A stretch of 35,634 nt of DNA. Source: Chitinophagales bacterium (GTDB lineage Bacteria > Bacteroidota > Bacteroidia > Chitinophagales > LD1). The stretch is taken from positions 1-35,634 of the forward strand of contig JANWXI010000019.1 in NCBI GenBank assembly GCA_025057415.1. Direction: 5' to 3'. The position numbers and the translations under genes were made by a program. The notes under the pieces were generated by a model that was given only the letters and a program-made list of their open reading frames with translations, made no database searches and was not told the DNA's origin. Positions 25,612 through 34,556 of the stretch are shown here, piece by piece (positions within the stretch are counted from its first letter, which is position 1; every line of letters starts with the position of its first letter).

Positions 25612-26402
25612 AAAATATCACAGATACAATCCATATAGAAAACATCATTGAGATAGCGCAATGCGCCGGAGAGTTGATTTTGCAGGTATATGACCAACAC
25701 CATGAGATTACGTATAAAGAAGACGCTTCACCGGTTACCATTGCCGATAAAATTGCTGATGACTACATCATCACCCGTTTAAAGGAAATTTCTCCTCACA
25801 TCCCGTTTATTACCGAAGAAACTCAGCTCACCCCTTACGAAATACGAAAACAATGGGAACAATGCTGGTTAATTGACCCGTTAGACGGTACTAAAGAGTT
25901 TATCAAACGAAACGGAGAGTTTACCGTAAACATTGCCTTCATAGAAGAGGGAATGCCCACATTGGGAGTAGTGCATGCTCCGGCGTTAAATGTCACATAC
26001 TTCGGGAAAAAGGGTATTGGCAGTTACAAACGAAACAAATGCGGTGAAGACGTGCCAATTCAAAACAATACACATTACAGACAAAAAACCCATATACGCG
26101 TGGTGGCAAGCCGCTCACACGTTTGTGAAGAAACTCTACAATTTATTAATCGTTTAGCCGATGAAGGCAAAATAACAGAAATGGTTAACAGAGGCAGCTC
26201 CCTGAAAATATGTATGGTTGCGGAGGGTCTGGCTGATGTATATCCGCGTTTTGGGATCACGATGGAGTGGGATACTGCTGCTGCTCATGCCGTGGCGTTG
26301 TTTGCCGGATGCGATGTGGTTTCCGCAAAAGACAATCATCCCCTTACATATAACAAACCAGATCTTCGCAATCCTCCTTTCATTGTTGCTAAATTCACGT
26401 AA
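25608..26402 (+). CDS. cysQ: 3'(2'),5'-bisphosphate nucleotidase CysQ
   Basis: A 264-residue Mg-dependent, lithium-sensitive phosphatase of the inositol monophosphatase fold that hydrolyses 3'-phosphoadenosine 5'-phosphate (PAP) to AMP. Metal ligands are visible in EET (70-72) and IDPLDGTKEF (89-98), with the third site at EWDTAAAHAV near the C-terminus. DASPVTIADKIAD (39-51) is typical. I take ATG 25608, which gives an ATGA overlap with rmlD; ATG 25593 would add five residues. PAP is left over when PAPS is used in sulfate transfer, so linkage to a polysaccharide locus may mean sulfated glycans. That is inference, since no sulfotransferase is in the window. Confidence 0.92.
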   Translation: MKNITDTIHIENIIEIAQCAGELILQVYDQHHEITYKEDASPVTIADKIADDYIITRLKEISPHIPFITEETQLTPYEIRKQWEQCWLIDPLDGTKEFIKRNGEFTVNIAFIEEGMPTLGVVHAPALNVTYFGKKGIGSYKRNKCGEDVPIQNNTHYRQKTHIRVVASRSHVCEETLQFINRLADEGKITEMVNRGSSLKICMVAEGLADVYPRFGITMEWDTAAAHAVALFAGCDVVSAKDNHPLTYNKPDLRNPPFIVAKFT

Positions 26403-26424
26403 AAAAATCTAAATCAAATATTAA

Positions 26425-28638
26425 ATGCCGAAACGCAAAAAGAAACATGCACATACCCCCCCCGCTGATACCAAGGCAATAACCACAAGCATTTTTGACG
26501 CCATCGTAGGGGCCGGTAAAAAGGCAACGCTTAAGAAAATTTTACCTAAACTCGTAAAACGCTATTCGTACGATGAGATACTCCTCGCCATTCATCGGTT
26601 AGACCAACAGGGCAAAATACATATCAGCAGTAAGGGTAAAATACACCTCAGAAAATTTCCCTCGGACGAATTAACAAAACAAATACAACCAGAGGCGATA
26701 ACCGAAAAAAAGTCGAAAGCAGCTCGCTGTGTATTCGGTATAATTGACATTACGCGCAGCGGGGCCGGTTATGTAACAGCCGATGGTTTTGAGAAAGACA
26801 TCTACATTCCACGTCATTTTGTGCGCGATGCACTGCAAGGCGATGAGGTAAAAGTACGATTGATACACCGCGGCTCACGGCTTGAAGGAGAAGTAATTCA
26901 GGTGGTAAAAAGAAGTCAGGACACATTTACCGGAAAAATAGAAATATTAGAAAAAATCGCGCTGTTTATTGCCGATGACCGCAAGCCAAACTTAGAAGTT
27001 TACATCCCCAATCATTTACTGAAAGGCGCTAAACACAACCAGCGTGTGATAGCCCGTGTAACAAACTGGCACACGGGCGCCAAACATCCAGAGGGAGAAG
27101 TGCTGGAATTAATTTACGACACTACCGGCAGCGACTTGGCTATGAAAAAAATCCTTATCACCAATGGTTTCAGCATTGATTTTCCGAGCGCTGTTTATAG
27201 AGAACTTGAAAAATTCAGCGATAAAATACCCGATGATGAAATCCGCAAACGTCTTGACTATCGCGCGGTAACTACTTTTACGATTGACCCCGAGGATGCC
27301 AAAGATTTTGACGATGCTCTCTCGGTGAACTATTTACCAAACAATCATATTGAAATTGGTGTTCACATAGCCGATGTTTCATACTACGTAACAGAGGGCA
27401 GCGAACTCGATAAAGAAGCCGAGCGCAGGGGCACATCTGTATATTTACCTGACAGAGTATGCCCGATGCTGCCCGAAAAACTTTCCAATTACCTCTGTTC
27501 TTTGCGACCTAACGAAGACAAACTGACTTACAGTGTTCTTTTCGAAATAAATAAAAAGGGACAGATAATTCAGTACACATTAGCTAAAACAATTATACGT
27601 AGCAAACGTAGATTTACGTACGAAGAGGTACAACACATCCTGGAGACAGGCGAAGGTGAATATGCCGAAGAATTAAAAATCTTGCATCGCTATGCGCAAA
27701 TCATACGCAGCCGGCGCATGAAAGCAGGAGCTATCGCTTTTGAAAAGCCGGAAGTCCGGTTTCGCCTGGATGAAAAAGGTAAACCGATTGAGGTGGTACT
27801 GAAAATACGCAAAGACGCACATCTGTTAGTGGAAGATTTTATGCTGCTGGCCAACGAGACGGTAGCCCAGATTGGTTCAAAACTTCGGATAGGAAAGCAG
27901 CGGGTGCCATTTGTTTACCGGGTACACGATAAACCTGATCCAGCCAAACTGGAACAGTTTTCTGCCATAGCGGCAAGGTTTGGGTACCATATTAAATTCA
28001 AGAATGCAGAGAACGCTGCATCGGTTTTCAATGCCTTACTCAAAAGGATAGAAGGTAAGCCCGAACAAAATGTTTTGGAAACACTCGCCATTCGCTCCAT
28101 GGCAAAAGCAGAATATACCACAGAAAACATTGGTCACTATGGATTAGCCATGAAATACTACACACACTTTACCTCTCCTATCCGCCGCTACCCCGATTTG
28201 CTGGCACACAGGATACTTTACGAAATTACCACCGGCAGTGACAAAATAATTGACCGCGATGAGCTGGAAACCCGTTGCAGACAGTCATCGCTAATGGAAC
28301 GCAAAGCGATGGATGCGGAGCGCGAAGCTATCAAGTACAAACAAATTGAGTATCTGCAGGATAAAATCGGACAGATTTATGACGGGATTATTTCGGGGGT
28401 TACTCATCGGGGTATTTATGTAGAACTGATTGAAAATAAATGTGAGGGCATGGTGAGCGTAGAGGCGCTCGGCAATGAGGACTTTGTGTTTGATGAGCGC
28501 CAGCTCCGATTGGCGGGTACCCGGAGCGGTAAAAGGTACCAAATGGGCGACAGGGTAAAGGTACGTTTACTGAATGCCGACACGGAATTGCAAAGAGTTG
28601 ATCTGGAACTTATCAGCTATGAAAGTGCTCAACAATAA
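26425..28638 (+). CDS. rnr: Ribonuclease R
   Basis: A 737-residue processive 3'-to-5' exoribonuclease that degrades structured RNA. The N-terminus is very basic (RKKKHAH) followed by a winged-helix domain (about 20-75). Cold-shock/OB domains run to about 260. The catalytic RNB domain holds IDPEDAKDFDDALSV (about residue 286-300), whose aspartates bind the metal, followed by HIADVSYYV and the HFTSPIRRYPDLLAHR block. The C-terminal S1 domain starts near 648 (YDGIISGVTHRGIYVELIE). It begins 22 bp after cysQ and may be transcribed from the sugar locus. The next gene starts 20 bp before its stop. Confidence 0.96.
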   Translation: MPKRKKKHAHTPPADTKAITTSIFDAIVGAGKKATLKKILPKLVKRYSYDEILLAIHRLDQQGKIHISSKGKIHLRKFPSDELTKQIQPEAITEKKSKAARCVFGIIDITRSGAGYVTADGFEKDIYIPRHFVRDALQGDEVKVRLIHRGSRLEGEVIQVVKRSQDTFTGKIEILEKIALFIADDRKPNLEVYIPNHLLKGAKHNQRVIARVTNWHTGAKHPEGEVLELIYDTTGSDLAMKKILITNGFSIDFPSAVYRELEKFSDKIPDDEIRKRLDYRAVTTFTIDPEDAKDFDDALSVNYLPNNHIEIGVHIADVSYYVTEGSELDKEAERRGTSVYLPDRVCPMLPEKLSNYLCSLRPNEDKLTYSVLFEINKKGQIIQYTLAKTIIRSKRRFTYEEVQHILETGEGEYAEELKILHRYAQIIRSRRMKAGAIAFEKPEVRFRLDEKGKPIEVVLKIRKDAHLLVEDFMLLANETVAQIGSKLRIGKQRVPFVYRVHDKPDPAKLEQFSAIAARFGYHIKFKNAENAASVFNALLKRIEGKPEQNVLETLAIRSMAKAEYTTENIGHYGLAMKYYTHFTSPIRRYPDLLAHRILYEITTGSDKIIDRDELETRCRQSSLMERKAMDAEREAIKYKQIEYLQDKIGQIYDGIISGVTHRGIYVELIENKCEGMVSVEALGNEDFVFDERQLRLAGTRSGKRYQMGDRVKVRLLNADTELQRVDLELISYESAQQ

Positions 28639-29404
28639 ACCTCTGCTATTATATATTGTACTGGCGGCATTTTTTCTGACAAATGCTCTTGTAGCAGAGT
28701 TTATGGGTGTTAAGATTTTCTCGTTGGATGATACCCTCGGCTTACCACGCATTACTATCAGTATATTCGGTGAAAAAATTGAAGGAATTAGTTTAACATG
28801 CGGTGTACTGCTATGGCCTTTTGTGTTTATTATGACTGACATCATCAATGAATATTTTGGGCCGCGCGGTGTGCGCCTGCTTTCAGTATTAGCCGCCTGC
28901 ATGATCGGTTATGCCTTCATTATGCTATATGCCGCCATGAATGTAATTCCTGCTGCCTGGTGGATATACAGCTCATCGTATGGTGAGCAACTTAATATGG
29001 AATATGCATTCAGGTCGGTATTCGGGCAAGGAATGGCAATCATTGCCGGATCACTGACTGCATTTCTCATCGGACAATTAATGGATGTTTATGTTTTTAA
29101 TTGGGTCAAAAGAAAAACCGGAGAAAAATTTATCTGGCTCCGAGCAACGGGCTCTACGGTGGTGTCACAACTCATTGACAGTTTTGTAGTATTGTTTATT
29201 GCCTTTTACGTAGCCCGCATCGGACAAGACAATCAATGGAGTATGACGCTGCTCCTTGCCGTGGGCACCGTTAATTACCTATACAAATTTATCGTAGCGG
29301 TATTACTCACACCGGTGATATACGTAATACACTATCAGATTGATGCTTTTTTAGGGGAAGAAATGTCATTAGCCCTCCGACAGCAGGCAATGCACGAAAA
29401 ATAA
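28619..29404 (+). CDS. Queuosine-precursor/VUT-family membrane transporter (YhhQ-like)
   Basis: A 261-residue integral membrane protein of the DUF165/YhhQ family, proposed to import queuosine precursors. About six hydrophobic segments are visible: near residues 9-30 (LLYIVLAAFFLTNALVAEFM), 60-80, 90-115, 140-165, 185-205 and 215-240. Family features include the polar N-terminal helix TNALVAEF, GVLLWPFVFIMTDIINEYFG and GSTVVSQLIDSFVVLFIAF. ATG 28619 gives the normal N-terminus and a 20-bp overlap with rnr. The frame extends to 28574, but those residues overlap the RNase R S1 domain and lack family character. No queuosine genes are nearby. Confidence 0.85.
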   Translation: MKVLNNKPLLLYIVLAAFFLTNALVAEFMGVKIFSLDDTLGLPRITISIFGEKIEGISLTCGVLLWPFVFIMTDIINEYFGPRGVRLLSVLAACMIGYAFIMLYAAMNVIPAAWWIYSSSYGEQLNMEYAFRSVFGQGMAIIAGSLTAFLIGQLMDVYVFNWVKRKTGEKFIWLRATGSTVVSQLIDSFVVLFIAFYVARIGQDNQWSMTLLLAVGTVNYLYKFIVAVLLTPVIYVIHYQIDAFLGEEMSLALRQQAMHEK

Positions 29405-29477
29405 GAATATTTGCCCAAATTACGGTAAAAAATTCTTCATTTTTTTAGAAAAAGTATCGCTTAAAATTGCCACCGAT

Positions 29478-31619
29478 ATGCGATTAATTCTATTTTTATC
29501 ATTCATTTTTCAACTGTACCTGGCTAATGCGCAAAGTGCTCAGGAGAGAAAAGCAAACCGGTTACTTGCTCAGGGTAAGTGCGAACGCGCTTCAAGATTT
29601 TTAAAAGCGCTCTACGATAAAGATGGCAGCAATCCGCAGTATGCATTACATCTATCCCAAGCGCTGTGGTGCAGCGGTGAAAAAAGCAGTGCCGAAGCCG
29701 TTCTGGCAGGTTTTATTGCCAAAGGCAATTCACAACCCGAAATCGTGTTGGAATACGCAGACATGTTGCGTATGAACGGTAATTTAGCCGAAGCTGAAAA
29801 GATGTATTATGAATTTTCGCGATTGTATCCGAAGGACATCCGTGCCAAAGAACGCATCAAGATGACTGAGCAACTGCGCATGTTGCATCAGCCCAACACA
29901 AGCTATGAGATAAGCAATATACCTGAAAACTCTCCTGCTTCAGAGATTAATCCTGTATCTTCTGGTGATATAGCACTCATGCTGTGTTCTAACCGAAATC
30001 GCTCCACAATACGAAACTACAAACGTGCCACCCCGCGCAAGAAACGCTATGACATTTACTCCTACGCCCAACAATCGAAAAACGGGCCCCTGTTGACACG
30101 CATACGCGGAAATGTTAATACGCGTAGGAGTGAAAGTTCTTTTACACTATCCAGCGATGGTAAAGAGATGATATTCAGCAGAACAAACCGCCGTATTTCA
30201 TCCAAAACAAAACAAAAAACAATTGGTCTCTATTCTGCTACCTGGGATGATAAGAAGGGCTGGACAAACGTGATGCTATTGCCTTTTGTACAACCGGCAT
30301 TTAACTATATGCATCCTTCTTTATCGGCTGACGGAAGCATGCTGTTTTTTGCCAGCGATATGCCGGGTGGCATGGGGCAAACCGACCTCTACGTGTGTAT
30401 CAGGATTGATGGTGTGTGGGGCGATCCCCAACACCTCGGGCGTATTGTAAACACGAGCGCCAATGAAATGTATCCGTTTATCGCACGTGACGGAACACTA
30501 TATTTCAGTTCAGATGGTCACCTGGGTTTAGGTGGTTTAGACATTTTTTCCGCAACATTTCAAAACAAAAAATACACAGGAGTACAAAATCTCGGAATTC
30601 CTGTCAATTCTCCGGCTAACGACTTCGGATACTTTGTTGATGAAACGATGAACAACGGATTTTTTGTTTCTGACCGAAGCAACGGCTTAGGTAGCGATGA
30701 TATTTATCGATTTACAAGAAAAGCAGAGCGTTACTGCGGCACAGCTACCCAGGAGGGGAGCAACATTCCCATAAACGGTGCCCAGGTAACTGCTGTGCTG
30801 CCCAATGGAGAAACATTCAAAACAGGCACTGACGAAAAAGGTGAATACTGTTTGATGTTACCACCCGGGCTATATAAGATTACCATCAATAAAGAGGGAT
30901 ACTACCCGGCATCTGCCATCCTGCAAGCTCAGCCCGGCAAACCCAAAACACCACAAGCTTTCCGGATGAAACCCACGGGAGATATTGAGTTTGTGCTAAA
31001 CGTGAAAGAAAAAAACGCCGGGGCATTGAAGGATGCTACCGCTTTTGTAGTGGACAAACAAACCGGTGAAATTATCCAGGGTAAGACCGATGAAAAAGGG
31101 GAAATAAAATTTGACCTGTTTAAAAACAGAGAGTACGAAGTAAAAGTGGCAAAAACCTCAACGGCTGACGGAATGTATGACCGCTTTGTAAAAACAATCT
31201 CCACGCATGGATTTACCGAGCCGGTGCTCACTGAAAATGCCGAACTTACCTACTATAAAAAAGAAACAGTATTCAAATTACCTAATGTATATTTTGACCT
31301 GAACAGCTATGAACTAAAAACATCTGCCATGCGCGAGTTAGATAAATTAGCCGAGAGTATGCGCAAATTTCCGGATGTAAAAATAGAAATAAGCGCACAC
31401 ACCGACTCGCGTGGAAACGATACGTATAATCTTCAACTATCTACGAAACGCGCTGATGTTTGCGTGCAATACTTAACCACTAAAGGGGTAAGTAGGGAAA
31501 ACCTGATTGCGAACGGTTATGGAGAAACCCGCATACTCAACAAATGTAAAAACAATGTGCCTTGCACTGAGGCAGAGCATGCCGTTAACAGGCGCATAGA
31601 ATTTAAGATTGTGAAATAA
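29478..31619 (+). CDS. OmpA-family protein with PD40 propeller and carboxypeptidase-like domains (PorE-like layout)
   Basis: A 713-residue exported protein. It has a signal peptide (1-18, cut after LANA), a TPR-like helical region (about 20-135) and PD40/WD40-type propeller blades with SxDG and SDMPGG/SDRSNG motifs (about 165-412). Two CarboxypepD_reg-like beta domains follow (about 418-497 and 503-590). The C-terminal OmpA domain (about 600-713) carries HTDSRGNDTYNLQLSTKRAD and NRRIEF, which bind peptidoglycan. The order matches PorE of the type IX secretion system, an anchor between the outer-membrane complex and peptidoglycan, but many Bacteroidota paralogues share it. There is no lipobox cysteine, unlike lipoprotein versions. 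It is transcribed alone or with rsmE. Confidence 0.85.
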   Translation: MRLILFLSFIFQLYLANAQSAQERKANRLLAQGKCERASRFLKALYDKDGSNPQYALHLSQALWCSGEKSSAEAVLAGFIAKGNSQPEIVLEYADMLRMNGNLAEAEKMYYEFSRLYPKDIRAKERIKMTEQLRMLHQPNTSYEISNIPENSPASEINPVSSGDIALMLCSNRNRSTIRNYKRATPRKKRYDIYSYAQQSKNGPLLTRIRGNVNTRRSESSFTLSSDGKEMIFSRTNRRISSKTKQKTIGLYSATWDDKKGWTNVMLLPFVQPAFNYMHPSLSADGSMLFFASDMPGGMGQTDLYVCIRIDGVWGDPQHLGRIVNTSANEMYPFIARDGTLYFSSDGHLGLGGLDIFSATFQNKKYTGVQNLGIPVNSPANDFGYFVDETMNNGFFVSDRSNGLGSDDIYRFTRKAERYCGTATQEGSNIPINGAQVTAVLPNGETFKTGTDEKGEYCLMLPPGLYKITINKEGYYPASAILQAQPGKPKTPQAFRMKPTGDIEFVLNVKEKNAGALKDATAFVVDKQTGEIIQGKTDEKGEIKFDLFKNREYEVKVAKTSTADGMYDRFVKTISTHGFTEPVLTENAELTYYKKETVFKLPNVYFDLNSYELKTSAMRELDKLAESMRKFPDVKIEISAHTDSRGNDTYNLQLSTKRADVCVQYLTTKGVSRENLIANGYGETRILNKCKNNVPCTEAEHAVNRRIEFKIVK

Positions 31620-31630
31620 ATGCAGCTCAC

Positions 31631-32329
31631 ATGTCATTGTTTTATTGTAAAAACATATCGTTTGAAGAGCCATGCATACTGGACGAAATTGAAACACATC
31701 ACCTGCTGCATGTTCTCAGGTATCGCAAAGGAGCACAGATATACGTATTTGACGGGAATGGAAATCGCTATACAGCCGTAGTAACGGAAGACCACAAAAA
31801 AAATGCAACTATCAAAGTTCTGCACGATGTACCCGATAGATCACATACGCCCCATCCGATTCATATAGCCGTTGCCATACCCAAAAATCCGGAGCGTTGG
31901 GAGTGGATGATTGAAAAGCTCACTGAAACGGGGGTTTGCGAAATAACTCCGTTGGTTTGTATCCGCTCCACCCGTAAAGCAATTAACCGCAGCCGCTCCG
32001 AGAAAATTCTGATAAGCGCGTGTAAACAGAGTCATAATTTATATTTACCCCGTCTTCACCAACCTGCTGATTTTAGCAGATGGGTAACCACTGCAAGTGC
32101 CACACATAAATTTATTGCATGGTGTGGCGAAAGTGCAACTTGCCTGCAGCACGTATTAAAAAAGGGCAGCGCGGTAATTTCCATCGGCCCGGAAGGCGAT
32201 TTTACGGATGAAGAAGTACAAACTGCCATTCAGAGCGGATTTCGCACCGTGTCGTTAGGAGCTTTACGCCTGCGAACTGAAACAGCAGCTATTTATGCCG
32301 CAGTAACTGCTATAAATGAAAATATGTAA
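31631..32329 (+). CDS. rsmE: 16S rRNA (uracil-1498 N3)-methyltransferase RsmE
   Basis: A 232-residue SPOUT-class methyltransferase that modifies U1498 of 16S rRNA in the 30S subunit using S-adenosylmethionine. The N-terminal PUA-like part has HHLLHVLRYRKGAQIYVFDGNG (about 23-44). The trefoil-knot AdoMet site is clear near the C-terminus: ISIGPEGDFTDEE and VSLGALRLRTETAAIYA. The WEWMIEKLTETGV segment is typical. It starts 11 bp after the OmpA-family gene and lies 9 bp before the DUF4159 gene. Confidence 0.94.
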   Translation: MSLFYCKNISFEEPCILDEIETHHLLHVLRYRKGAQIYVFDGNGNRYTAVVTEDHKKNATIKVLHDVPDRSHTPHPIHIAVAIPKNPERWEWMIEKLTETGVCEITPLVCIRSTRKAINRSRSEKILISACKQSHNLYLPRLHQPADFSRWVTTASATHKFIAWCGESATCLQHVLKKGSAVISIGPEGDFTDEEVQTAIQSGFRTVSLGALRLRTETAAIYAAVTAINENM

Positions 32330-32338
32330 TTTAGCTGT

Positions 32339-32995
32339 ATGCATCGGAATTTTTTTCTTGCACTTATCGCCCTTATATTTCTCAGCGCTGCGCCGGGTGA
32401 AAAACCGCTCAAAATTGCTTTGCTGAAATACAATGGCGGTGGCGATTGGTATGCAAATCCCACCTCGCTGCCTAATTTGATAAAATTCTGTAACAAGAAC
32501 CTTGGTATGAACATACACGAGGAGCCGGCTACTGTTGAGGTGGGCAGCCAGCAGCTTTTTAATTTTCCGTTTGTACACATGACCGGCCACGGTAATGTGG
32601 TGTTTAATCAGCAGGAGGCCGAAAACCTCCGTACCTATCTGTTAGGCGGAGGTTTCTTGCATGTAGATGACAATTACGGCATGGACAAGTACATACGTCC
32701 GCAGCTTGAAAAATTATTTCCGGGAGTTAAGTTGGTTGAACTTCCTTTTTCGCATCCCATCTTTCATCAAAAGTACGATTTCCCGAACGGGTTACCCAAA
32801 ATACACGAACATGACAATAAACCGCCGCAGGCATTTGGCCTCATTGTGGAGGGGCGCCTGGTAGTACTTTACACATACGAAACTGACCTGGGCGATGGCT
32901 GGGAAGATATTAACGTACACAAAGACACTCCCGAGGCACACGAGAAAGCGCTCCGCATGGGCGCCAATATCATTAGTTATGTTTTCTCAAATTAA
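32339..32995 (+). CDS. DUF4159 domain-containing exported protein
   Basis: A 218-residue protein with a signal peptide (about 1-18, NFFLALIALIFLSAAPG) and one DUF4159 domain, predicted periplasmic. The domain has a flavodoxin- or class I glutamine amidotransferase-like layout with FVHMTGHGNVVF (about 78-89) and the glycine-rich GGGFLHVDDNYG (about 107-118), then a FSHPIFHQKYDFPNGLPKIHEHD stretch rich in histidine. The biochemical function of this family is not known to me. Elsewhere DUF4159 proteins often occur near MoxR/von Willebrand A gene sets; that is not the case here. It overlaps the end of prmC on the opposite strand by 4 bp. Confidence 0.82.
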   Translation: MHRNFFLALIALIFLSAAPGEKPLKIALLKYNGGGDWYANPTSLPNLIKFCNKNLGMNIHEEPATVEVGSQQLFNFPFVHMTGHGNVVFNQQEAENLRTYLLGGGFLHVDDNYGMDKYIRPQLEKLFPGVKLVELPFSHPIFHQKYDFPNGLPKIHEHDNKPPQAFGLIVEGRLVVLYTYETDLGDGWEDINVHKDTPEAHEKALRMGANIISYVFSN

Positions 32996-33837
32996 TTATA
33001 TATAGCCCGTAACATGCGCGGCTTTCCGTTGATGTCGTTTTTTATTTCTACATTGAGAAACCCCGTTTCTTTTACCAACTGTGCAGTGTCGTTTGCCGTT
33101 ACGGAATTTAATTCAAAGTACAATGACCCGCCTTTTACCAGTGCTGATTTTGCACCTTGTGCAATCACACGGTAAAACTTAAGCGCATCTCCCTCGGCAT
33201 ACAAAGCTATGGCAGGTTCGTACCGTGCAACATTAGGCGGCAATTCTGCTTTTTCCTCATCACCAATATAGGGTGGATTGCTCACAATTATTTCATATTT
33301 CCCGGCAAGCCATGCGTGGTTGAATACATCTTGTTGTAAAAAACGAATAAGCGCCTGATGTTTGCGTGCATTTGTTTCGGCTACCTGCAGCGCTTTCTCA
33401 CTTATGTCCATAGCGCTAACATCAGCCATCGGTATCAAACATTTTAATGTAATGGCGATACAACCTGTGCCTGTACCTATATCTAAGATGCGTAATTTTT
33501 TGCGCTCTTTTTCCCGCTGGTAAATCCAATGAACTAACTCCTCAGTTTCAGGGCGGGGTATGAGTACATCAGGGGTAACTACATATTCACGACCATAAAA
33601 TTCTGCTTTCCCTAAAATGTATTGAATGGGTTCGCCCTGTTCAAGGCGATTCAGAATTTCAAGGGCTGTGCGGCGTTGTTCATATGTGAGTAATAAGTTT
33701 CTTTCAAGGGTCAAATGCAGGGTATCAAGTCCCAACAAGTGCGAAACCGCCATCCGGGTAATTGACCGCGACTCGCGTGCATCATATATCGTCTGCAAAC
33801 GCTCCGCAAAAATTTTTTGTAAACGGGCAATTGTCAT
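32992..33837 (-). CDS. prmC: Peptide chain release factor N5-glutamine methyltransferase
   Basis: A 281-residue AdoMet-dependent methyltransferase that methylates the glutamine of the GGQ motif in release factors RF1 and RF2. The AdoMet-binding motif LDIGTGTGCIAI is at about 118-129. The substrate-binding NPPY is at 187-190. The N-terminal helical domain has the family segments PIQYILGKAEFYG and LIPRPETEELV. It overlaps pdxJ by 4 bp, so it is translationally coupled as the last gene of a thyA-pdxJ-prmC unit. prfA is not adjacent. Confidence 0.95.
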   Translation of the reverse strand: MTIARLQKIFAERLQTIYDARESRSITRMAVSHLLGLDTLHLTLERNLLLTYEQRRTALEILNRLEQGEPIQYILGKAEFYGREYVVTPDVLIPRPETEELVHWIYQREKERKKLRILDIGTGTGCIAITLKCLIPMADVSAMDISEKALQVAETNARKHQALIRFLQQDVFNHAWLAGKYEIIVSNPPYIGDEEKAELPPNVARYEPAIALYAEGDALKFYRVIAQGAKSALVKGGSLYFELNSVTANDTAQLVKETGFLNVEIKNDINGKPRMLRAIYN

Positions 33838-34553
33838 TCATCAGAAAGCCGGCGCAAATATAGACCTATTGTATTCTCTAAACCATAGTACAAACAGTCG
33901 CGCACCAGCGCATGACCTATGGAAACTTCCAGTAAGTTCGTAATGTGTTTTTTGAAATACTGCAAATTATCGAGGTTCAAATCGTGACCGGCATTTAACC
34001 CGATGCCGATATCGCGGCAAAACTCAGCCGCCACGATATAGGGCGCTACTGCTGCCTGTTTATCTTTGTCGTACCCATGTGCGTAAGGGCCGGTGTATAA
34101 CTCCACCCGATCAGCGCCGGTTTTCTGGGCAGCTTCGATTTTCTTCAAGTCGGGGTCTATGAAGAGGGAAACACGAATACCTTTATCTTTAAGAGTGGCA
34201 ACAACATTTTTCAAAAATTCACCGTGAATGATAGTATCCCACCCGTGGTCACTGGTAATTTGGTTGGGGGCATCTGGCACCAGGGTACACTGGTGTGGCT
34301 TTACCTCTAGTACCATTTTTAAAAAGTCATCACTCGGATATCCTTCAATGTTAAACTCTGTAGTTACCGACTCTTTGAGTGCATATACATCGCTTTTTCG
34401 GATGTGACGCTCATCCGGCCGCGGGTGCACCGTGATGCCCTGTGCTCCGTACCGCTCGGCATCGCGGGCAAACTGGACTACATCAGGAATATTGCCGCCC
34501 CGCGAATTTCGCAGCAGGGCAATTTTGTTCACATTAACGCTCAGGCGGGTCAT
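33834..34553 (-). CDS. pdxJ: Pyridoxine 5'-phosphate synthase
   Basis: A 239-residue TIM-barrel enzyme that condenses 1-deoxyxylulose 5-phosphate with 3-amino-2-oxopropyl phosphate to pyridoxine 5'-phosphate, the last ring-forming step of the DXP-dependent vitamin B6 route. The N-terminal VNVNKIALLRNSRGGNIPD and the active-site TVHPRPDERHIR (His43 and His50) are present, as are EFNIEGYP with the conserved Glu near 70 and GLNAGHDLNLDNL. Full length. It implies that this organism makes B6 by the PdxA/PdxJ pathway. It lies 3 bp after thyA and overlaps prmC by 4 bp. Confidence 0.96.
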   Translation of the reverse strand: MTRLSVNVNKIALLRNSRGGNIPDVVQFARDAERYGAQGITVHPRPDERHIRKSDVYALKESVTTEFNIEGYPSDDFLKMVLEVKPHQCTLVPDAPNQITSDHGWDTIIHGEFLKNVVATLKDKGIRVSLFIDPDLKKIEAAQKTGADRVELYTGPYAHGYDKDKQAAVAPYIVAAEFCRDIGIGLNAGHDLNLDNLQYFKKHITNLLEVSIGHALVRDCLYYGLENTIGLYLRRLSDE

Positions 34554-34556
34554 TGC

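Noticed and set aside
32992-32995. Possible bidirectional terminator between the DUF4159 gene and prmC
   Set aside because: The two genes overlap by four bases (TTAA) and no hairpin is found at the junction.
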